In this document: positions 51,397-60,606 of the stretch, piece after piece | How the letters are laid out: each line of letters opens with the position of its first letter | Numbering within the stretch: position 1 is the stretch's first letter | NCBI RefSeq assembly: GCF_003002065.1 | Contig: NZ_PVZG01000007.1 | Coordinates: 186,001-250,000, forward strand | DNA from: Pseudosporangium ferrugineum | GTDB lineage: Bacteria; Actinomycetota; Actinomycetes; Mycobacteriales; Micromonosporaceae | Reading direction: 5' to 3' | DNA: 64,000 nt | Position numbers and translations under genes: made by a program | Notes under the pieces: generated by a model | The model's input: only the letters and a program-made list of their open reading frames with translations | What the model was told of the DNA's origin: nothing | Database searches by the model: none

Positions 51397-52899
51397 GTGA
51401 GAAACGTCGCCGTCCGGGTCGCCGCGGCCTGCCTGGCTTCCGGCCTGACGGCCGCCCCGGGTCTCGCCCCGGCCGGCCCGCCCACTGCCGACCCGCTCAC
51501 CACCGCAACGTCTTCCGCTCTTTCCTCCCGCGCCGCGACCTCTCCCGGCGCCGCTTCTTCCGGTGCCGCTTCTCCCGGCGCCGCTTCTCCCCGCGCCGCG
51601 ACTTCTTCCGGCGCTCTTTCCTTCCGCGCCGGGGCCTTCTCCTCCGCCGCCCCCGCTACTGCTGACGGGGGCGCTGCCGCCGGATCCTTCTCCGGACCCG
51701 TCGCCCGGCCCGTTTCCGGACCCGTCGCGGCGCCCGAACCGCTGCTCGGCGACTCGGTGCGGGCCGAGCAGTGGCACCTCAAGACCCTGAACGTCGCCGG
51801 CGCGTGGACGTACTCCTCCGGCGAGGGTGTCACCGTCGCCGTCATCGACTCCGGCGTCGAGGCCGACCACGTCGACCTCCAGGGCCAGGTGCTCAAGGGC
51901 CTCGACCTGGTCGACCCGCAGGGCGACGGCGACACCGACCTGGTCGGCCACGGCACCACGGTCGCCGCCCTCATCGCTGGCCGGGGCGACGACAACTCCG
52001 GCGTCGTCGGCATCGCGCCCAAGGCGAAGATCCTCCCGGTCCGCGTCCTCGACCGCGAGAACCGCTACGACGACGCGATGATCGTCGCCCGCGGCGTCCG
52101 CTGGGCGGTCGACAACGGCGCCCGCGTCATCAACCTGTCGCTCGGCGGCAACGGCAGCAGCCCCGCCCTCGCCGCCGCCCTCGACTACGCGTTCGCCCGG
52201 GACGTGGTCGTCGTCGCCTGCACCGGCAACGTGAGCACCTCCACCTCGTCCGGCGTCTGGTATCCGGCCCGCGAGCCGGGCGTGATCGCGGTCGCCGGCA
52301 TGCAGAAGAACGGCGACGTGCTCTGGTCGGGCTCGATCACGGGCAAGGAGACGGTGGTGACCGCCCCGGCGACCGAGCTGGTCGGCGCCCGCCCCGACGG
52401 CTCCCGCCTGGACGGCTACTGGCAGGTGCAGGGCACGAGCTTCGCGGCCCCCATGGTGGCGGGCACGGCGGCGCTGATCCGCTCCCGCTGGCGCACCATG
52501 TCGGCCGGCGAAGTGGTCAACCGGATCATCAAGACCGCCAAGGACCGCGGTCCCCAGGGCCGCGACAGCGAGTACGGCTTCGGCCTGGTCGATCCGGCGG
52601 CGGCCCTGACCGCGGAGATCCCCACGGTGATCCGCAACCCGCTGGACACGACGGCGTCCCCGGGCGTCGCCCGCTTCGGCAGCGCCCCTGCCTCAGGCCA
52701 GGCCCAGTCCGCCCCGGACAACGAGGGCCACCGCCCCCCGGGCGCCCAGGCGCCGGGCTCCAACGCGGGCACGGCCATCTCCGCGGGCGACGCCGGCGCG
52801 GCCGAGAAGTCTCACGACTGGTGGGCGGCGGGCGCCCTGTTCCTGGTCTCGGCCCTGGTAGCAGCCTTCACGATCCGCCGCTTCGCCTCCGTCACCTGA
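51397..52899 (+). CDS. mycP: Mycosin-type subtilisin protease of the type VII system
   Basis: Membrane-anchored serine protease that stabilises ESX channels. The 500-residue product has a signal peptide (about 1-27), an Ala/Ser/Pro-rich low-complexity stretch (about 35-110, units like AASPGAAS), a catalytic domain with Asp151 (VIDSG), His185 (GHGTT) and Ser348 (GTSFAAP), a disordered linker and a C-terminal membrane helix (about 470-492) with a basic end RRFASVT. This is the usual mycosin layout. GTG at 51397 puts the signal peptide at the N-terminus; the in-frame TTG at 51394 is equivalent. Confidence 0.94.
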   Translation: MRNVAVRVAAACLASGLTAAPGLAPAGPPTADPLTTATSSALSSRAATSPGAASSGAASPGAASPRAATSSGALSFRAGAFSSAAPATADGGAAAGSFSGPVARPVSGPVAAPEPLLGDSVRAEQWHLKTLNVAGAWTYSSGEGVTVAVIDSGVEADHVDLQGQVLKGLDLVDPQGDGDTDLVGHGTTVAALIAGRGDDNSGVVGIAPKAKILPVRVLDRENRYDDAMIVARGVRWAVDNGARVINLSLGGNGSSPALAAALDYAFARDVVVVACTGNVSTSTSSGVWYPAREPGVIAVAGMQKNGDVLWSGSITGKETVVTAPATELVGARPDGSRLDGYWQVQGTSFAAPMVAGTAALIRSRWRTMSAGEVVNRIIKTAKDRGPQGRDSEYGFGLVDPAAALTAEIPTVIRNPLDTTASPGVARFGSAPASGQAQSAPDNEGHRPPGAQAPGSNAGTAISAGDAGAAEKSHDWWAAGALFLVSALVAAFTIRRFASVT

Positions 52900-53217
52900 C
52901 CACCCCGAAGACCGCCGTCACCCCCGAGGCCCCGCCGAAGCGTCGGAAGTCGTCGATCAGCCGTACCCCGAACGAGCCCGATCAGCTCGCCAAGCACGGC
53001 TCAGCGACGCGCCGACCGACGTCGATCCGCTACCTGGCCACGGCAAGGCGGTGCGCCGACCGGGTAAGCGGTCCGGCCGCTCGGCACCGGTTCGCGGACC
53101 CCACGGCCTGCTGCTCGGCGAGGGGACCGGCGACCGGCCACGGATCCGCCGCGCCGCCGACCAGGGTGTCGAGGGCCGCCGGACGCACCGCCCGAAGTGG
53201 ACGACCCGCCGGACCGC
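52900..53217. other. 318-bp gap between convergent mycP and the MarP-like gene
   Basis: G+C-rich sequence with short open frames on both strands but no Shine-Dalgarno plus conserved protein. No perfect long hairpin was found. Confidence 0.35.
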
Positions 53218-54396
53218 TCAGGCGCAGTCGCCGGTGCGGACGCCTCGGGTGCGGCCGACGCCCAGGCGGGCCGTGCCCGAGGCCTCCGCCGCCGTCAGGG
53301 CGAAGCCGACGTTCCGGTCGTCCGCCGCCGCCGCGAAGATCACGCCGAGGACGGCTCCGTTGGGTGCGATCAGCGGGCCGCCCGAGTTGCCGCTCTGGAC
53401 CAGGGCGCGGATGGTGTAGATCTCGCGCGTCACGTTGCCCGAGTCGTAGATGTCCGGGCCGGTGATGTTGCTGACCTCGCGGACCCGGGCGCCCTGGGCG
53501 TTGTACGGGCCGTCGAGCGGGAAGCCCAGCACGATCGCGTTGGCGCCGGTGCCCGCCGGCCTGCGGACGAACGGCATCACCGGCGCGCGCAGGCCCGGGA
53601 CGTAGATCACCGCGAGGTCGCGCTGCGGGTCGTACACCACCACTTTGCCGTCGAGGCGGTCGTTCTGGGTCTCCACCTGCACGTTGCGGGTGCCCGCCAC
53701 CACGTGGGCGTTGGTCATGACGCGCTCGTTCGCGTACACGAATCCGGAGCCCTCGATGCGGCGGGAGCAGCTCGGGGCCGTACCCAGGACTTTGATGACC
53801 GATCTGCGGGAGTTGATCACCACCTGGCTCTTCGCCAGGGCCGGGTCCGGCGCCGCCACCTCGCGCGCGTTGGTGCGGGTCAGGCCGCCGAAGACGTCCG
53901 GGAAGCCGTTGGTGTTGAGGGACTCGCGCAGGCCCGCCGACAGCGCCTGCGCCTGGTCCGGCATGAGCTGGTTGATGCCGTTGAGCACCGCGCTGCTGCG
54001 GACCTGCCGGTTGAGCTCCGGGAACGGCGTCGACCCCAGCGGTACGGCGATGAGCCACGCCACCAGCAGCACGGCGACCAGCGACACCAGCGCCCCACCG
54101 GCGTCGTCGAGGCGTTGCAGCGGGCGGCTCTCGATGGCGCGCCGCAGCTTCGTGCCGAGCCAGCCGGCCAGGGTCTGCCCGAGCACCGCCAGCGCGAAGA
54201 TGGTCACGAGCGACACCACCAGCCGCACCGTGCCGCCGGCGAACTGGTTGGCGATCAGCGGGCCGATCTGGAGGCCGATCAGCACGCCGCTGAAGAACCC
54301 GCCGAAGGACAGCGCGCCGATGACGAAACCCTGCCGGTAGCCGCTGATCGCGAAGACCAGCATGAGCAGGATCAGGATTCCATCGACCACATGCAC
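53218..54396 (-). CDS. MarP-like periplasmic serine protease with CvpA membrane domain
   Basis: The 392-residue product has a CvpA-type N-terminus of four membrane segments (about 5-120), a linker, then a trypsin-like protease with His231 (TNAHVV), Asp260 (RDLAVI) and Ser338 (SGNSGGP). Two Cys (APSC and the C-terminal GDC) match the disulfide known in M. tuberculosis MarP, which is needed for acid and oxidative stress survival. The start is GTG. It lies 22 bp after the NUDIX gene, at the end of the nth-tlpA-nudix run, and nth and marP are also neighbours in mycobacteria. Confidence 0.92.
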   Translation of the reverse strand: MHVVDGILILLMLVFAISGYRQGFVIGALSFGGFFSGVLIGLQIGPLIANQFAGGTVRLVVSLVTIFALAVLGQTLAGWLGTKLRRAIESRPLQRLDDAGGALVSLVAVLLVAWLIAVPLGSTPFPELNRQVRSSAVLNGINQLMPDQAQALSAGLRESLNTNGFPDVFGGLTRTNAREVAAPDPALAKSQVVINSRRSVIKVLGTAPSCSRRIEGSGFVYANERVMTNAHVVAGTRNVQVETQNDRLDGKVVVYDPQRDLAVIYVPGLRAPVMPFVRRPAGTGANAIVLGFPLDGPYNAQGARVREVSNITGPDIYDSGNVTREIYTIRALVQSGNSGGPLIAPNGAVLGVIFAAAADDRNVGFALTAAEASGTARLGVGRTRGVRTGDCA

Positions 54397-54418
54397 TCGC
54401 TCAAGGTAGAAGTGACGG

Positions 54419-55135
54419 TCACGACACCACCTCGTCGGAGGCGGCGGCGGCCGAGGCGTCGGCCACCGGGACGGAACCGTGGGGCAGTGGTGCGGGGTCC
54501 GGCAATTCCATAATGGGACCCGGGCGCCAGGGGCGGCTCCATCCGGCCATGTCGAGCAGCACGGAGATCACGCCGGCGGTGAAGCCCCAGACCAGCATCC
54601 CGCGCACCTGGAAGGCGGGTGAGACCCAGCCGCTCGGGTGCCGTACCCGCATCCGGTTCTCGGGGTCGACCAGCTCGGTGACGGGCAGCCGGGCGACGTG
54701 GGCGACCTCGGCGGGCTGTCTCGGGTGCACCGGGTGCGGGGCGTGCCACCAGGCCAGCACCGGCGTGACCACGAACCGGCTGACCGGGATGTACAGCTCC
54801 GGGAGGGTGGTGAGGACGGTCGCCGTGGCCGGGTCGAGGCCGACCTCCTCGTTGGCCTCCCGCAACGCCGTCGCGGCCGGATCGCGGTCGCCGGGGTCGG
54901 CGGCGCCGCCCGGGAACGCCGGCTGCCCGGCGTGGTTCCGCATCGTGGCGGCCCGCTGGAGGATGAGCAGGTCGGGCTCGCCGGGCCGGTCCTCCCCGAG
55001 CAGCACGAGCACGGCGCTGGGTCGCCCGCCGCCGGCCGGCGGCGTGATGGTGGTGAAGTCTTCGGTACGCGCGGAGCCCACCCGCGTCAGCAGCGGCTCC
55101 CACCATCCGGGCAGCCCTTCCGGCCGGGCCGTCAT
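54419..55135 (-). CDS. NUDIX hydrolase, CoA pyrophosphatase type
   Basis: The 238-residue product has the Nudix box with REANEEVGL and the CoA-type preceding motif LILQRAATMRNHAGQPAFPGG. It probably cleaves CoA or its oxidised forms to 4'-phosphopantetheine and adenosine bisphosphate. The C-terminal 30 residues are Ala/Ser-rich. ATG overlaps the stop of the TlpA-like gene (ATGA). Confidence 0.9.
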   Translation of the reverse strand: MTARPEGLPGWWEPLLTRVGSARTEDFTTITPPAGGGRPSAVLVLLGEDRPGEPDLLILQRAATMRNHAGQPAFPGGAADPGDRDPAATALREANEEVGLDPATATVLTTLPELYIPVSRFVVTPVLAWWHAPHPVHPRQPAEVAHVARLPVTELVDPENRMRVRHPSGWVSPAFQVRGMLVWGFTAGVISVLLDMAGWSRPWRPGPIMELPDPAPLPHGSVPVADASAAAASDEVVS

Positions 55136-55848
55136 CCGGTCACCGTCACGCCGGTGTGGGTACGCACGAGCGCGCCGAGCGCCGGCTTGTCGAGCGCCTT
55201 GCCGTTGTAGACGAACCTCTTCCCGGCCGCGTCGAGGAACACCGTGACGGGCAGGTTGACCCGGCCGACGGCGGCCAGCAGCTTCTGCCCGGGGTCGAAG
55301 AGCGTCGGCATGGTGACGCCCTGGTCGGCGGCGAACGAGGCGCCCGCCTCCCGGTCGTCACGGGTGTCGACGCCGACGACGTGCAGCTTGCCGGCGGTGG
55401 CGTCGGCGAGCTGCTGCATGAGGGGAAGCTCTTCCCGGCAGGGCGGGCACCAGGAGCCCCAGAGGTTGATGACGGCGGGTCCGCGCAGGTCGGTGAGCCG
55501 GACCGCCGCGCCCCCGGTGAAGCACGGCAGGGAAACATCCGGCAGATCCGGCGCGACGGCCGCGGCCGGGGAGACCGCGGACAGCGACCCCGAGGCGGCA
55601 GAGGACGGGGCGACGGGCGGCGGGGCGACGGACGGCGGGGCGGCAGAGGGCGGCGCCGCGGCAGAGGGCGGGGCAGCGGACGGCGGGGCCGTCAGCGCCG
55701 CGCAGCCGGCGAACGGGGACGCCGCCTCGGTGGAGTGCGGAGTGACCTCGGTGGCCGTGCACGCGGCCAGGAGCAGCACCAGCGGCGGCGTCAGCCACCT
55801 CGCCAGCGCCGGTCCGGCCGGGGCCGTGCCCGCGGGGTCACGGCTCAC
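55132..55848 (-). CDS. TlpA-like thioredoxin-fold lipoprotein
   Basis: The 238-residue product has a hydrophobic N-terminus with lipobox LAAC, a long Pro/Ser/Ala linker (about 50-95) and a thioredoxin domain with active site W-C134-P-P-C137, [15 protein letters not shown] and the cis-Pro region [10 protein letters not shown]. It should act as a reductase on the outer face. The GTG start overlaps the nth stop (GTGA). Order nth-tlpA-nudix-marP is conserved in actinobacteria as I recall. Confidence 0.9.
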   Translation of the reverse strand: MSRDPAGTAPAGPALARWLTPPLVLLLAACTATEVTPHSTEAASPFAGCAALTAPPSAAPPSAAAPPSAAPPSVAPPPVAPSSAASGSLSAVSPAAAVAPDLPDVSLPCFTGGAAVRLTDLRGPAVINLWGSWCPPCREELPLMQQLADATAGKLHVVGVDTRDDREAGASFAADQGVTMPTLFDPGQKLLAAVGRVNLPVTVFLDAAGKRFVYNGKALDKPALGALVRTHTGVTVTG

Positions 55849-56711
55849 GGGGCCTCCGGTGCCACGACCGCCGCCGCCGGGACGAGGCCGGGGTCGATGC
55901 CCGCCTGCGCCGCCAGTTCGCGGGCGCGCGGGCCCTTGAGCAGTTTGGCCGCCGGGGCCGCCTCGGTGGGGCCGGTGCCGTACGACGGGCACATCGTCGC
56001 CAGGGCGCAGGCGCCGCACGCCGGTTTGCGGGCGTGGCAGACGCGCCGGCCGTGGAAGATGACGCGGTGCGACAGCATGGTCCAGTCGCGCTTCTCGATG
56101 AGGTCGGCGACCAGGAACTCGATCTTGACCGGGTCCTCCTCCTGCACCCAGCCGAAGCGGTTGACCAGGCGGCGGAAGTGGGTGTCGACGGTGATGCCGG
56201 GGACGTCGAAGGCGTTGCCGAGGATGACGTTGGCGGTCTTGCGGCCGATGCCGGGCAGCGCGACGAGCTGGTCGAGGGTGCCGGGCAGCTCGCCGTCGTG
56301 CCGCTCGAGGAGGGCCTGGCCGAGCTTGATGAGGGAATCCGTCTTGGCCCGGAAGAACCCGGTCGGCCGCAGGATCTCCTCGAGCTGGGCCCGGTCCGCC
56401 GCCGCGTAGTCGGCCGCCGTCCGGTAGCGCGCGAAGACCGTCGGCGTGACCTCGTTCACCTTCTTGTCCGTGCACTGCGCGGAGAGGATGGTCGCCACCG
56501 CGAGCTGCAGCGGCGTCTCGAAGTCGAGCTCGCAGTGCGCGTCGGGGTGGGTCTCGGCGAGGACCTTGGCCATCTTGCGGGCCCGGCGTTTGCGCCCGAT
56601 GGGGGTCTCCCCGGCGAATCGCTTGGCCGACCGGACGAGCACGGCCGCACCGGAGGATGCGGCGACGAGGGGACGACTCACGCGAGCAAGAGTACGTCGC
56701 GCCTCCGACAT
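55845..56711 (-). CDS. nth: Endonuclease III
   Basis: DNA glycosylase/AP lyase for oxidised pyrimidines. The 288-residue product has the HhH motif [13 protein letters not shown] with the catalytic Lys near 158, VDTHFRRL with the catalytic Asp near 177, and the [4Fe-4S] motif C-x6-C-x2-C-x5-C ([18 protein letters not shown]). A poorly conserved 60-residue N-terminal extension and a 45-residue C-terminal tail flank the core. ATG at 56711 has GGGAG upstream; a GTG near 56681 is a possible alternative. Confidence 0.95.
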   Translation of the reverse strand: MSEARRTLARVSRPLVAASSGAAVLVRSAKRFAGETPIGRKRRARKMAKVLAETHPDAHCELDFETPLQLAVATILSAQCTDKKVNEVTPTVFARYRTAADYAAADRAQLEEILRPTGFFRAKTDSLIKLGQALLERHDGELPGTLDQLVALPGIGRKTANVILGNAFDVPGITVDTHFRRLVNRFGWVQEEDPVKIEFLVADLIEKRDWTMLSHRVIFHGRRVCHARKPACGACALATMCPSYGTGPTEAAPAAKLLKGPRARELAAQAGIDPGLVPAAAVVAPEAP

Positions 56712-56764
56712 TCCTCTCCCGCGGGAAGGCAAGGAAAGCCCACAAAAAGGCACATCCGGGACGA

Positions 56765-57973
56765 TCAGGCGGGAGCGGAGATCGAGCCGTCCTTACCGAT
56801 CTTCGCCGCGGTGGGACCGAAGTCGGCGGCCGACAGCTCGCGTACGCGGGCCCGGCCCCGCTCCTGCGCGCTGTCCCGGGTGGGCTTGCCCGCCGAGTTC
56901 ATCGCCGTGGAGAGCAGCTTCCCGCCGGCGAACTTGCCCTCCCTGGTGAGGGTCACGTGCAGGATGCCGCCGTACCCCAGGACCCCGGCGCGGCCGAGCG
57001 TACGGCCACCGCCCGCGAAGTTCCCCAGGCTGTACGCGATGAGCCGGCCCTTGTAGAACTCCATGCCCCGCAGCACGTGCGGCCCGTGCCCGACGACCAC
57101 GTCGGCGCCCGCGTCGATGACGGTGCGGGAGAACTTCATCGGGTCGCCCCGGTTCTCCTCGTAGAACAGCTCGCTGCCGGGCTTGACGTGCCCCTCGTCG
57201 GCTCCCTCGGCGCCCATGTGCACCTGGACCACCACGACGTCCGCCCGCCCGGCCGCCTCCTCGACGATCTCGCGGGCGGCGTCGAGGTCGTTCAGGTTGT
57301 TCGCTCCCGCGTACGGGGAGAAGCCCAGGACCGCGACCCGCACGCCCTTGACCTCGACCACCGTGATCTCGCCCTTGGCGCCGGTGTGCTCGAGCCCGGC
57401 GTCCTCCAGGGCGCGGACGGTGTTCTTGTAGCCCTGCGGCCCGAAGTCGTTGGAGTGGTTGTTGGCCGTGTTGAGCAGCTCGAAGCCGGCGTCGACGAGG
57501 TGCTGCGCGTACGCCGGCGGCGCCCGGAAGGCGAAGCACCGCGGCCTCGGCGGCGTGCCGCACTTGGACGTCCCGGTGTCGCCGGTGAGCGTCTGCTCGA
57601 GGTTGCCCATGACCAGGTCGGACTTGAGGCCGGCCCGGACCTGGTCGAAGAAGCCCTTCCCGCCGCCCGCGGGCAGCCTGTCCGGCGCGCCGCCCATGAT
57701 GATGTCGCCGGTCGCCGACAGGGTGATGGTGCCGGGCGTCTCGCCCTGGGGCGCGGCGGACGAGGGCCGGGTCGCGGCGGACGAGGGCCGCGTCGCGGAC
57801 GTGGGCCGGGCGGAGGGCGCGGGCTGCCACGTCGCGGTGGTCCGCCGGTCGCCGCGGTCGGCGAGGGCGATGCCGCCGAGGCCGGCGCCGGCCAGCGCGG
57901 CGAGGACGATCGTCGCGGTCAGGACGGGGCGGCCGAAGAGGCCCCTTCGGGGCGGCGAGGGCTGGGCATTCAT
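56765..57973 (-). CDS. CapA family protein, membrane-anchored
   Basis: The 402-residue product has one N-terminal membrane segment (about 14-36), a Ser/Thr/Pro linker (about 45-80) and a calcineurin-like phosphoesterase domain of the CapA/PgsA type: [65 protein letters not shown] and LIAYSLGNF. CapA proteins take part in capsule or poly-gamma-glutamate assembly in Bacillus, but many actinobacterial members stand alone and their role is unknown. It lies upstream of nth on the same strand. Confidence 0.9.
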   Translation of the reverse strand: MNAQPSPPRRGLFGRPVLTATIVLAALAGAGLGGIALADRGDRRTTATWQPAPSARPTSATRPSSAATRPSSAAPQGETPGTITLSATGDIIMGGAPDRLPAGGGKGFFDQVRAGLKSDLVMGNLEQTLTGDTGTSKCGTPPRPRCFAFRAPPAYAQHLVDAGFELLNTANNHSNDFGPQGYKNTVRALEDAGLEHTGAKGEITVVEVKGVRVAVLGFSPYAGANNLNDLDAAREIVEEAAGRADVVVVQVHMGAEGADEGHVKPGSELFYEENRGDPMKFSRTVIDAGADVVVGHGPHVLRGMEFYKGRLIAYSLGNFAGGGRTLGRAGVLGYGGILHVTLTREGKFAGGKLLSTAMNSAGKPTRDSAQERGRARVRELSAADFGPTAAKIGKDGSISAPA

Positions 57974-58132
57974 CGATCGGGACGATACCGTCGGGCGGCA
58001 AGCCGTGACGACGGTCGAACGGCCGACCACCGCTCACCGAGAGCGACGGTCTTTCCGGCCTTCGTGGCGGCGGTGGTTACGCTGCGAGATCTGGATCGAG
58101 GGGTGGCCGCCCGTTTACCGCCCCCGTACGCC

Positions 58133-58138
58133 TAGACT
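58133..58138 (+). promoter_or_regulatory. Possible -10 box of the crp-type gene
   Basis: TAGACT fits TAnnnT and would start transcription about 32 nt before the ATG at 58177, which has GGAGG upstream. No good -35 is seen. Confidence 0.35.
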
Positions 58139-58176
58139 GATCGTGCGCGGCGAAGCGCGTAGTCGGAGGTACAGCG

Positions 58177-58854
58177 ATGGATGAGGTACTGGCTCGCAGC
58201 GGGATCTTCCAGGGCGTTGACCCGGAGGCTGCCGAGGCGCTCGCCAAGGAGATGGAGACGATCGAGTTCCGCAAGGGCGACATCGTCTTCAATGAGGGCG
58301 AGGCGGGCGACAGCCTTTACATCGTTCTCTCCGGGAAGATCAAGCTCGGCCGCCGCGCCGCGGACGGCCGGCAGAACCTTGTCTCGATCATGGGTCCGTC
58401 GGACATGCTCGGTGAGCTGTCGCTGTTCGACCCGGGACCGCGTACGGCCACGGCCACCGCGGTGACCGACACCCGGCTGGCCCGGCTCAAGAAGTCGTCC
58501 CTGCGCCCGTGGCTCAACAACCGGCCGGAGATAGCCGAGCAGTTGCTCCGCGTGCTGGCCCGCAGGCTGCGCCGGACGAACGACGCGCTGGCCGACCTGA
58601 TCTTCACGGACGTGCCCGGCCGGGTGGCGAAGAACCTGCTGCAGATGGCGGGCCGCTTCGGCACGCGGGACGGCGGCGTGCTGCGGGTGACGCACGACCT
58701 GACCCAGGAGGAGCTGGCGCAGCTCGTCGGCGCCTCCCGCGAGACGGTCAACAAGGCTCTCGCCGACTTCGCCTCGCGGGCGTGGCTGCGACTCGACGGC
58801 AAGAGCGTCATCATTCTCGACCCGGAGCGGCTGGCCCGGCGCGCCCGCGTCTGA
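58177..58854 (+). CDS. crp: Crp/Fnr-family regulator (Crp/GlxR-type)
   Basis: Global transcription factor in actinobacteria. The 225-residue product has a cyclic-nucleotide domain (about 10-120) with [16 protein letters not shown] and the binding-pocket phrase [18 protein letters not shown], a long dimer helix and a winged helix with the recognition helix in [23 protein letters not shown] (about 172-194). It matches Streptomyces Crp and corynebacterial GlxR in length and sequence. The gene is followed by a terminator. Confidence 0.95.
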   Translation: MDEVLARSGIFQGVDPEAAEALAKEMETIEFRKGDIVFNEGEAGDSLYIVLSGKIKLGRRAADGRQNLVSIMGPSDMLGELSLFDPGPRTATATAVTDTRLARLKKSSLRPWLNNRPEIAEQLLRVLARRLRRTNDALADLIFTDVPGRVAKNLLQMAGRFGTRDGGVLRVTHDLTQEELAQLVGASRETVNKALADFASRAWLRLDGKSVIILDPERLARRARV

Positions 58855-58875
58855 ACCACCCGTTCCGGCAGCGTC

Positions 58876-58905
58876 AAGGGGTCGTCCTGATGGGCGACCC
58901 CTTTC
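58876..58905 (+). terminator. Terminator after crp
   Basis: AAGGGGTCG (58876-58884) and CGACCCCTT (58895-58903) form a 9-bp stem with a 10-nt loop, 22 bp after the stop. Two stem T plus one more T follow. Confidence 0.7.
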
Positions 58906-59099
58906 GCGTACGCGCTCTCGGGCGAAACGTCCCGCGCTGTCCGATTCCCCCACCTGTCCGGGGTACGAAGCCCGCCCGGCAAGATCCGTGTCGCATCCGG
59001 TCAGCCGCTCGTTACGGAGGTGGTCGAGAGGCACTACGACGGTCGAGAGGGCGCGGCTTTGAACGAGGTGGCGGGCGTACGGCGCAGCGGGGTGACGAC

Positions 59100-60545
59100 G
59101 TGACGGTGCTGGACACCGCTATCGACCCGCGCAGCCCCGCCTACCTGGCCAGCCGCAGCGCGATGCTCGAGCGGCTCGCCGAGCTCGAGGCGGCGCTGGA
59201 GGCGGCTCGGGCCGGCGGCGGCGAGAAATGGGTGACCCGGCACCACGCGCGCGGCAAGCTGCTGCCCCGCGAGCGGGTGGAGATGCTGCTGGATCAGGAC
59301 AGCCCGTTCCTGGAGCTGTCGCCGGTGGCGGCGTGGGGCTCGGAGTTCCCGGTGGGCGCGAGCGTCGTCACCGGGATCGGGGTCGTCGAGGGCGTCGAGT
59401 GCGTGGTCATCGCGAACGATCCGACGGTCGAGGGCGGCGCGGTCAACCCGTACACGGTGGAGAAGATCCGGCGGGCCGCGCGGATCGCCTCGGTGAACCG
59501 GCTGCCGCTGGTGAACCTGGTCGAGTCCACCGGGGCCGCGGCGCCGGCCGGGCCGCCGCCGGGCGGGGCGATCGCCCGGGACCTCAGCCAGCTCACCGCC
59601 GACCGGGTGCCCACCGTGTGCGTGGTCTTCGGTGCCACGACCGGTGACGCGGCCTACCTGCCGGCGCTCTCCGACTACACGATCATGGTCCGCGGGCACG
59701 CCAAGATGCTGACCATCCACCCCCAGCCGGTACGCGCCTCGGTGGCCAACGGCCGCCCCGCGTCCGAGGTCCGCAGCGCGCCCACGGTTCCCGCCGGGGT
59801 CACCGGCCCGGCCGATCAGCTGGCCGAGGACGAGCGGGACGGGCTGCGCCTGGCCCGGCAGTGCGTACGCCGCTTCAACTGGCGCAAGCGCGGCCCCGAG
59901 CCCCGCTCGTTCCCCCCGGCGCCGCCCAAGTACGACGCCGAGGACCTGCTCACCATGGCCGGCACGGACCCGGGCTCGGGCTTCGACCCGCGCGAGGTGC
60001 TGGCCCGCATCCTCGACGGCAGCGACTTCGACGAGTTCAAGCCGGCCACCGGCACCGGGCTGGTGACGGGCTGGGGCGAGCTGCACGGCTATCCCATCGG
60101 GGTCGTCGCCAACCTGGGCAGCGCGTTCTCCCCGGCCGAGACGCAGAAGGCCGTGCACTTCATCCAGCTCGCCAACGCGACCGCCACCTCGCTGCTGTTC
60201 GTGCAGTACACCGGCGCGCCCGCGGCCGAGCAGCACGAGGCGGCGGACGTACGGCACGGCGCGCCGCTGGTGCACGCCGTCGCCAAGTCGACCGTCCCGC
60301 ACCTGACGCTCATGATCGGCGCCACCCCGGCGGAAGAGGCCGGGGGCATCTACGGGCGCGCGTACGAGCCGCGGTTCCTGTTCAGCTGGCCGGTCGAGCG
60401 GCCCGCCGAGGTGTCGCCCGGGAAGCTGCCCGACGACGGCGTGATCGACCCCCGGGACACCCGTACGGTGCTCGGCCTCTGCCTGTCCGCGGTGCACAGC
60501 GCCGTCGTCGAGGGCGCCGAGCACGTGGGCGTCTTCCGCCCCTGA
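59100..60545 (+). CDS. Acyl-CoA carboxylase beta-subunit-like protein with altered catalytic loops
   Basis: The 481-residue product is colinear with biotin-dependent carboxyltransferases (MCC/PCC beta): RHHARGKLLPRERVEMLLD, then the crotonase-fold halves and the C-terminal VIDPRDTRTVLGLCLSAVHSAVVEGAEHVGVFRP. It is about 40-50 residues short of the usual length. The first oxyanion-hole loop, normally AGGAY, reads GDAAY (182-186). The second, normally GSFGAGNYG, reads ATPAEEAGGIYG (408-419). Activity is therefore uncertain. The start is GTG. A biotin carboxylase-like gene follows 61 bp later. Confidence 0.82.
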   Translation: MTVLDTAIDPRSPAYLASRSAMLERLAELEAALEAARAGGGEKWVTRHHARGKLLPRERVEMLLDQDSPFLELSPVAAWGSEFPVGASVVTGIGVVEGVECVVIANDPTVEGGAVNPYTVEKIRRAARIASVNRLPLVNLVESTGAAAPAGPPPGGAIARDLSQLTADRVPTVCVVFGATTGDAAYLPALSDYTIMVRGHAKMLTIHPQPVRASVANGRPASEVRSAPTVPAGVTGPADQLAEDERDGLRLARQCVRRFNWRKRGPEPRSFPPAPPKYDAEDLLTMAGTDPGSGFDPREVLARILDGSDFDEFKPATGTGLVTGWGELHGYPIGVVANLGSAFSPAETQKAVHFIQLANATATSLLFVQYTGAPAAEQHEAADVRHGAPLVHAVAKSTVPHLTLMIGATPAEEAGGIYGRAYEPRFLFSWPVERPAEVSPGKLPDDGVIDPRDTRTVLGLCLSAVHSAVVEGAEHVGVFRP

Positions 60546-60606
60546 CGGCCTCGAACCCTTCAGAGGCCCCGACGGCCTCACAGCCCTGGAAAGGTAGAGC
60601 AGAGCA

